This document shows, one piece after another, positions 57,990 to 64,000 of a stretch of DNA of 64,000 nt (within the stretch, counting starts at the first letter, position 1; every line of letters begins with the position of its first letter). This DNA is from Diospyros lotus (Eukaryota; Streptophyta; Magnoliopsida; Ericales; Ebenaceae): positions 35,912,753 through 35,976,752 of the forward strand of contig NC_068349.1 of the NCBI RefSeq assembly GCF_014633365.1. The letters run 5' to 3'. The notes below the pieces were generated by a model. The model saw nothing but the letters and a program-made list of their open reading frames with translations. It did not search any database and was not told the origin of the DNA. The translations under genes and the position numbers were made by a program.

Positions 57990-60020
57990 TAATGTGCCCA
58001 TCTTAATTAAGAACAATATGATGATGATCTAAGGATAGAGATGATTCTCATGGATGGAGATAGGTATTTGAATAATAATTTATTATTGTTCCTTTCGACT
58101 CAAAACGGGGTGGTTGGACGTGGGCTATCGCAACGACTGGGAAATGATTCTGGGGGGTGGTTGACACCTGTAAGCATTCCGACGTTCAAGTAAGTAAGAG
58201 AGTAAATTAACAGAGTGTTAATAGATTAAAAAGAACATACTTTAACTCTTCATAAAACTGGGTTATATAGAGGGAGGGGAGGTTCTCCTACATGAAATGT
58301 TTGTATCAAGTGCTGCATGGTGATGAGATTGAATATCCGACCCCGACGAAACTTCCTGATGGTGACATGGTATTGATGGGATTCTCATTAATAAGGATGG
58401 AATCTGTCATTAATGAGAATGGGGTGGAAGCATCAAGCACACAGTGGTGATGATGGCTGTCATAGACTAGCGCATGGCCAAGATTGGGCTGGGATCAGAC
58501 CGTGGGTCGAGAGTCGAGATTGGCCGGTACGATCTAATTATATTTAATTTGAAATTGAATTCAAAATTAAGTTCCAGTAAATAGATATATATTTTTAATT
58601 AGGCATACTTAAATAGATAATTGAAAATCGAATCATACTTAGTTCATAGAAAGCCTTGATGAATTTGAAATGTGGCCGTCATTATTATTATTGTTATGGC
58701 CCAAAATACTTGGCCCTTACATCTAAGCTCTAAATTTAGAGCATTTAATTATAACAAAATATTATCATAGATTCAATTATTTATTCATAATACATAATTA
58801 TATAATATATTATGTATTCAATTTTAAATGGATCTAGATCTTAATTAGATCAAAGCTAATAAATTTAAAGTCAGATATAATTTATTATATTTATAATTGA
58901 AAAAAAAATCGAATCCAAGTAGCTACCTAGCTAGTCAAATATATATAAATTTAGTACATCCAATTTGCAAAAATGAATCAAAATCGAATCAGACTCGATT
59001 CATTTCTGTTCTTGGGGATGCACACGAGTCTCTAATTAAACCATTTACATACTTGTTTTAATAAATTTTTAAACAAGCGTCACGCTTGTTATATTCCTTA
59101 ATTATAATTATAAATTTTCATACTTATATTTTGATTTTAAATGGGGTTAAGTAGGACCCGTTAGAAACTCATTTATATCCCTATAAAAAAATAGTCAATC
59201 AGTTGCTTTCTAGATGTAATTAATTATATAATTAGTGGCTGCAAATGATCTGTTGAAAGAATTAGGAAGGATTAATATGCCTCTTTTGTATCAATCCTCT
59301 TGTTATTTTATGCTAATGTTCTTGTTCCTTGTGTTTCTAGAATGGTCACAATCAACAGAACAAAGCAAATAGAATTAGGTTATCCTCTTGGAACCAAATA
59401 GGGAAATATTAGCCCTATATATAGAATGGTCACAATGGTTACAAGCAATTAATTCCCATTAGCCCTAATGGCTAGCTTTTAGCTCATATATATATATATA
59501 TAAGATTGAGTTGACAAAAGCTAATATAAATGCTTAGAATTAATCCACACTTTTTCTATGATTAGCATATCAGCTTTTCTAGGTTGGAAAACATACCTTT
59601 CTTTTAGCCATCATGTCCAAACAATGAGATGCAAATAGCTTTTGATATGCTAATGTGCTTCCACACTGGGGAATTAATCAAATTCAAATTCATATAAGAT
59701 GGAGGTTTGAGATTTAATTTTCAGATAAAATTCAACTTGATTGTAGGTAGGTGATAGAGATAAATGTGAATGGCTTAATTCAATTAGAGTAGTTGTTATT
59801 TATAAATAAGCACCCTCTAGTCTACTTGTGGATGGATTACACTATGATCTTGTGCCCCAAGTGTGTGCTCACTATCAAATAAACAAAGTCCTCAAAGGGT
59901 GTGACCAATTTTTTGGAGTAGTTGAGATTTGGAAGATTTCTAGTTTTATTCGACACAATCCAACTAGAGTTATTGCCTATTTATCCCTCATTTATAAGAA
60001 GATGTAACTAAATTACTATA
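57990..60020. other. Intergenic; possible LTR fragment at 58080-58560
   Basis: 58080-58560 is GC-richer and contains GACACCTGTAAGCATTCCGA, which in reverse resembles ends of some plant Ty3 LTRs, and TTATATAGAGGGAGGGGAGG. No second LTR or pol sequence. The remainder is AT-rich, with a (TA)n tract near 59488-59502. Confidence 0.35.
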
Positions 60021-60410
60021 AGAGTGCGTTTGATAGAGTTGAAAAATGAGGGTGGAATTCTAATTTCATGAAATTTTAATTCTCACCCCAACCCCTAAAA
60101 ATTTCAATTCCTTGATTTCAAGGAAAATATTCACTTTTTGAACTAAAATGGAATTCGAATTTCATAGAATTGAAAAGCTGTTTAATAGAATTTTCTAAAA
60201 TTTAGATGAAAAATGAATTCTACCCTCATTTTTCATGTCTATCAAACGCACCCTAATTGTTTGTCTTGAGTGCGTGTGAATGCTAGGGATTTAAAATCCC
60301 TAGATTGTGTGTGACTAGTTGTTTGGAGTAGTTAGGATTTGTTCAATTTTTAGTTCACTCGACCTAACCCAACTTAGAGTTATCGGTTATAAATAGTCGA
60401 TTCTAATTTA
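59880..60410. repeat. Two diverged direct repeats flanking a MITE
   Basis: TTTGGAGTAGTTGAGATTTG (near 59913) and TTTGGAGTAGTTAGGATTTG (near 60333) each begin about 90 bp of related sequence, including CAACTAGAGTTATTG / CAACTTAGAGTTATCG. A MITE sits between them. Confidence 0.65.
60021..60254. mobile_element. MITE, 234 bp, TIR (A/G)GTGCGTTTGATAG
   Basis: Left AGAGTGCGTTTGATAG and right, in reverse, AGGGTGCGTTTGATAG match at 15 of 16, and pairing continues inward (GAAAAATGAGGGTGGAATTC / GAAAAATGAGGGTAGAATTC). No clean target duplication, so it is assigned to hAT or another class only by TIR style. Confidence 0.7.
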
Positions 60411-61600
60411 GTTGTTGATTAGATCCCACTGGCAACCTACAAGATGATACATAAAGGTAGTGAGATCATTTATATATCTAGAGCAGTTGAGATTAATTTG
60501 GATGAATATTTCTAGTTATTTTCGTAACAAAATTACAATAGCAGAATTTTATAATTTCATTTTTGTAAAATTATACATTACTAGATTATTCCCTTATGAT
60601 AAGATGGTGAATATAAGCGCCACTTAGCTTAACCAAAAATCTATTTAATTAGGTACCCAATACTACTAGAGAAAGGGGTCTACCTATCTATAAAAAGTGG
60701 CTAACCTTACAAAGTGTTTGGCATGTTGAACCTTTAAATCTTAAGAGGATAATATTTTGTAGGGTATGCTTAAGAAAAGTAGGCACCCCATCTAACAACA
60801 AGCATCTCTTCTAAAGTTTTGTTCTAAGCCTAATTGTGTGGTCAATTCCTAGACAATCTAGCTACGTGTATTGTATATTCAAAAGAATTACTATCACTCT
60901 CCTGAACTCATTAAATAATTAGTGAATAGTAATTGTTATCTGTTTTTGACACTTACTCATTGAATATTATTTTTGTTCCAATTTAGGCTTTTAATATTTT
61001 TATTCCAATATATACACAGTTCCATTTCCCTAGTTTCTCTCACTAATTCTAATCTTAGTATTAATTGATACATATATAGTAGTATTAATCATTAAAAAAA
61101 AAAAAAAAAAACTCTGGAGCTAGATGCTTAATTTGGTAGTAGTTAGTCGGCTAATATGGACTTTTAGTTATTATGAAGAGTCTCTTCCTCTCATCAATGA
61201 TTCTTTAAGGGTTTTTTGGGTTTTTTTTTTTAATCCATTGTGTTTGTAGCTTTGTTGTAATTTATTAGGATTGAATTAATCGTACAAATTATACATAGAA
61301 ATCAAGAGATCGTAAAAAATTTAAAATGTTCAACCTAATTGCTTACGTCCATAATTGTATAGTAATGAGATAATCTAATAATTCTATAGTTTTTCATGGA
61401 CAAATTACAAAACCCTCTCGTGACATAATTCATACACAAATAAAACTATAAACTATCTCAATCTATTTATAAGTGAGGTTTGGTTTATTTGCGAGACTCA
61501 GATCTATCCCAATCATATTTGAATTTGATGAGTTATATATTTAGCACATTTTGGCATTGCCACAAGCATGTAATTTCACATTTGAACACGATGAGACTAA
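60411..61600. other. Intergenic, AT-rich
   Basis: Nothing recognised beyond homopolymer runs: an A-run at about 61094-61111 and a T-run near 61222-61231. Confidence 0.55.
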
Positions 61601-63090
61601 CAAAGGGCTAATATCAACCCCCTGATATACTTTCAAAAGGGCTAACAAAGCCCTCCTACTTTTGAACCAAGGGCCATATTAGCCCCCGAAGGGGCAGAAT
61701 ACGAAAAAAGAGGAAGGATCCATTCAAGGAATTGGTTGCACCATTGTTGGTTCCAACCAGAAGAAGATGAATTGACTAGTGAAGGGAGGTGGGACGAAGC
61801 TTTGGTCGTCACGGTACTTGGTGGTTGAGAGAACATCGAATATTGAGGACCCACACAACCGTTGTGTTGTTGAGATCTCCAGCTTGTGCCATTGTCGTTG
61901 CAAGAGGAAGCCACCATTACAAAGATTTGTGTGACCACTGTCATTACAGTTTAAGGTTGTAGAAGGATAACCAACTATGATGATGATGATTGAAAGGAGG
62001 GGGAGGGGGAGGGGTGTGTGTATCGAGAAGACAACCATTGCAAGGAGACTTGATATAGTTGGTGTTGAGAAGGAGACTTGATATAGGAGGAGCAGAGAGA
62101 GAATCTCATTGGAGAAGACAACCTCTGGTCGACCAACATTGTGATAATTAGTAACCTATTGTTGTCATCTACTTGAAGAAGGGAAAGCAGCTCTAGAAAA
62201 TCCTCAGTTATCATCGTTGGATCGCGTTTTAAGTGTTGTTTATGCCAAACAAACAGAAGGCCTCAAGCCATAGGGAGGGACAACTTCAACACTTAATTAA
62301 CTTCTTTTATTTTATTATGTTATGTATAAGAATCTGTAGTAGAAAGTGAATACAAAAGATATAGTTAAAGTACAGCCACTAGCCAGTGTGGGTATCATCA
62401 ATTATTAATTATGATTTATTTGGGTTTTGCAAGGACAACTAAATTGAGAACATTCTCTAATTAAACCATAAAGATTAATGAAGTTGGAATGGAGTTTTTC
62501 CATTGCTGAGCTCAACCTGGCAGTGATAAAATTTTATTAATTTAGAACAAGATAAAATCATTATCCCTAAAAATGCCCAGGACAGGACCAAAAAAATCAT
62601 AAAACCACTAAGAGCTGCCACAAAAGCCACCAAACAAAGACTGAAACTACCACTGATAATGAGCTTACTAACAATGATAATAGTTACCCCTCGAACTGAG
62701 ACCAAATCATCACAGTTTACTACAAGCAAAAAAAACACAATGAATCCGCACTCATAAGAAGTTGAGAACAGGAATATGGGAAAGAGGGATCTCGTGCTCG
62801 AACCCAATAAAATAGCTACTCAGAACAAATCAGTTGAAGGAACAAAAACATTGTTGAAATCACTCTATTTCTTTTAAGCCACCATTATCCACGAGAAGAT
62901 AGAGAACCACCATCTTCCATAGTTTTTCCAAAGACAAAACCCACCCCAAGTTATCAAATAGCTCCAAAATGTTTTCTAGGGAAAACCCAACATAAACCCC
63001 ACCGCCAATTGAATGGTGAAGAGGAAGAGTTACAAATAAATTCGATTAACTAAAGAATAAGGTACACACACACATACATACATGATCGAA
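61601..63090. other. Intergenic with unassigned open frames
   Basis: 61600-61700 has repeated GGGCTAA motifs (GGGCTAATATCAACCCCC, AGCCCTCCTACTTTTGAA). Minus-strand open frames at 61642-61944, 61724-62038 and 61975-62214 overlap in different phases, and none shows a domain. A minus-strand frame at 62475-62807 encodes a Leu/Ile/Val-rich, membrane-like sequence that I do not recognise. A degraded transposon is as likely as a gene. Confidence 0.3.
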
Positions 63091-64000
63091 AGATTCCTCA
63101 TTTTAAACCAAGAGAGATAAAAAAAAATTGAAATGCTTTGTTAATTAGGTAAAATAATTCATGAGGCTCAATATTATATAATTGTGCCGTTCCAGTGGAA
63201 TCTAACATTGGTACTTGTATAAATATTTTTGAACAAACAATATCACAACATAGCTCCATTAATTGAAGTTGGTGCCATATATATATATGTGTGTGTGTGT
63301 GTATGTGTGTGTTATATATGTATGTATACACATATATATGCTTCTTTCTATTTCCAAAAGCTTGAAACATAATGCCCATATCAATAGGATTACAAAAGAA
63401 ACGTCTTTTCAATGTATAAAGTTTCAAATGTAATATTGCTTCAACTGTGCAAAAGTATTTTTTCACGTGTAGAAAAGAAAGGGACCAAATTAAGGGTAGC
63501 CTTCAATAGCCTTTGTTTTTTTTTTTTAAACTTTACCATATCAATGTCTAAAATCACATTGCTTTTTTCAATATTTAGGCTTGACAAAGCCTAAAGTATC
63601 TATTTTATAGATAGATTGCTTAATCAATAATTAGTAGCTTAACTAAATAGGAATTATTTATAAAAGAAAGAGTTAGAACGGTGATATTTTTACAACGAAA
63701 ATGTTGTTTGGACATTCAAGTTTGACATCTTTATTAACACTCTATATTGACATTTTGTATATTTATGAGACACAATGCAAAATATCAATGCAAAGTGTCA
63801 CTATAAATACAAAACGAAAATGTCCAAATAGCATTTCTGTTTCCACAACAATTGATGGATAATTTCAAAAGCAAAGACAAATTCTTTTGATTAATTATTG
63901 ACTCTATTTCAAGAATAAGGAAGTTGCTTTATGGCAGTATACCCAACCCAAATGGACCTGTTCCAGCATTGTATACATGCTTTCTGAGCCGGAATGTGAA
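63091..64000. other. Intergenic, window end
   Basis: Contains (TA)n/(TG)n microsatellites at about 63275-63345 and a MITE at 63696-63839. The last 150 bp show no feature. Confidence 0.5.
63696..63839. mobile_element. MITE, 144 bp, imperfect 9-bp target duplication
   Basis: Ends CGAAAATGTTGTTTGGAC and, in reverse at the right, CAGAAATGCTATTTGGAC. The flanks TTTTTACAA (63687-63695) and TTTCCACAA (63840-63848) agree at 7 of 9. This fits a Mutator-like origin, with the usual caution for short AT-rich repeats. Confidence 0.6.

Noticed and set aside
1..64000. tRNA and rRNA genes, CRISPR arrays, operons, prokaryotic signals
   Set aside because: None seen; the only tRNA-like sequences are SINE heads, and the repeats are eukaryotic transposons and microsatellites.

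Overview
This is plant nuclear DNA, most likely from a non-grass angiosperm. The evidence is GT-AG introns with AT-rich interiors, an arabinogalactan cell-wall protein gene, a plant-type Aurora kinase, a plant SMP-C2 lipid-transfer protein, tRNA-derived Au-like SINEs, Ty3 chromoviruses and many non-autonomous DNA transposons. The species cannot be named from the sequence alone.

Layout. (1) 304-567, minus: first coding exon of a gene running off the left edge, possibly an FHA-domain protein. (2) 780-5170: AT-rich intergenic DNA with two well-delimited MITEs. (3) 5174-6433, minus: intact intronless fasciclin-like arabinogalactan protein (FLA8/FLA10 type). (4) 6600-13000: intergenic, holding inverted and tandem repeats and another MITE. 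(5) 14013-16768, minus: complete six-exon Aurora kinase of the plant AUR3 type, 289 aa, with every splice junction resolved. (6) 16900-22900: intergenic, with two adjacent hAT-like elements of one family. (7) 23071-53340, plus: an 11-exon gene of the CLB/NTMC2T4 family (membrane anchor, SMP domain, one C2 domain) spread over 30 kb. Its third intron is 15.7 kb and holds a Mutator-like element, a short inverted-repeat element and a Ty3 retrotransposon (31651-42832) into which a second Ty3 chromovirus (34873-40065) has jumped. Other introns carry SINEs, LINE tails and a hAT-like element. (8) 53341-64000: duplicated 3' flank, then intergenic DNA with a nested long-TIR Mutator-like element carrying GC-rich cargo, and further MITEs.

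The genes belong to unrelated pathways (cell wall, mitosis, membrane-contact-site lipid transfer) and form no operon or cluster; I see no new multi-gene system. The most unusual signals lie in gene structure. AUR3 carries a 29-nt inverted copy of its own exon 5 splice-donor region inside intron 3, and a 50-bp tandem duplication that doubles the exon 2 donor. CLB exon 4 appears to lack one base in an A-run, which breaks the reading frame. Several independent insertions have 9-bp target duplications typical of Mutator-like transposition.
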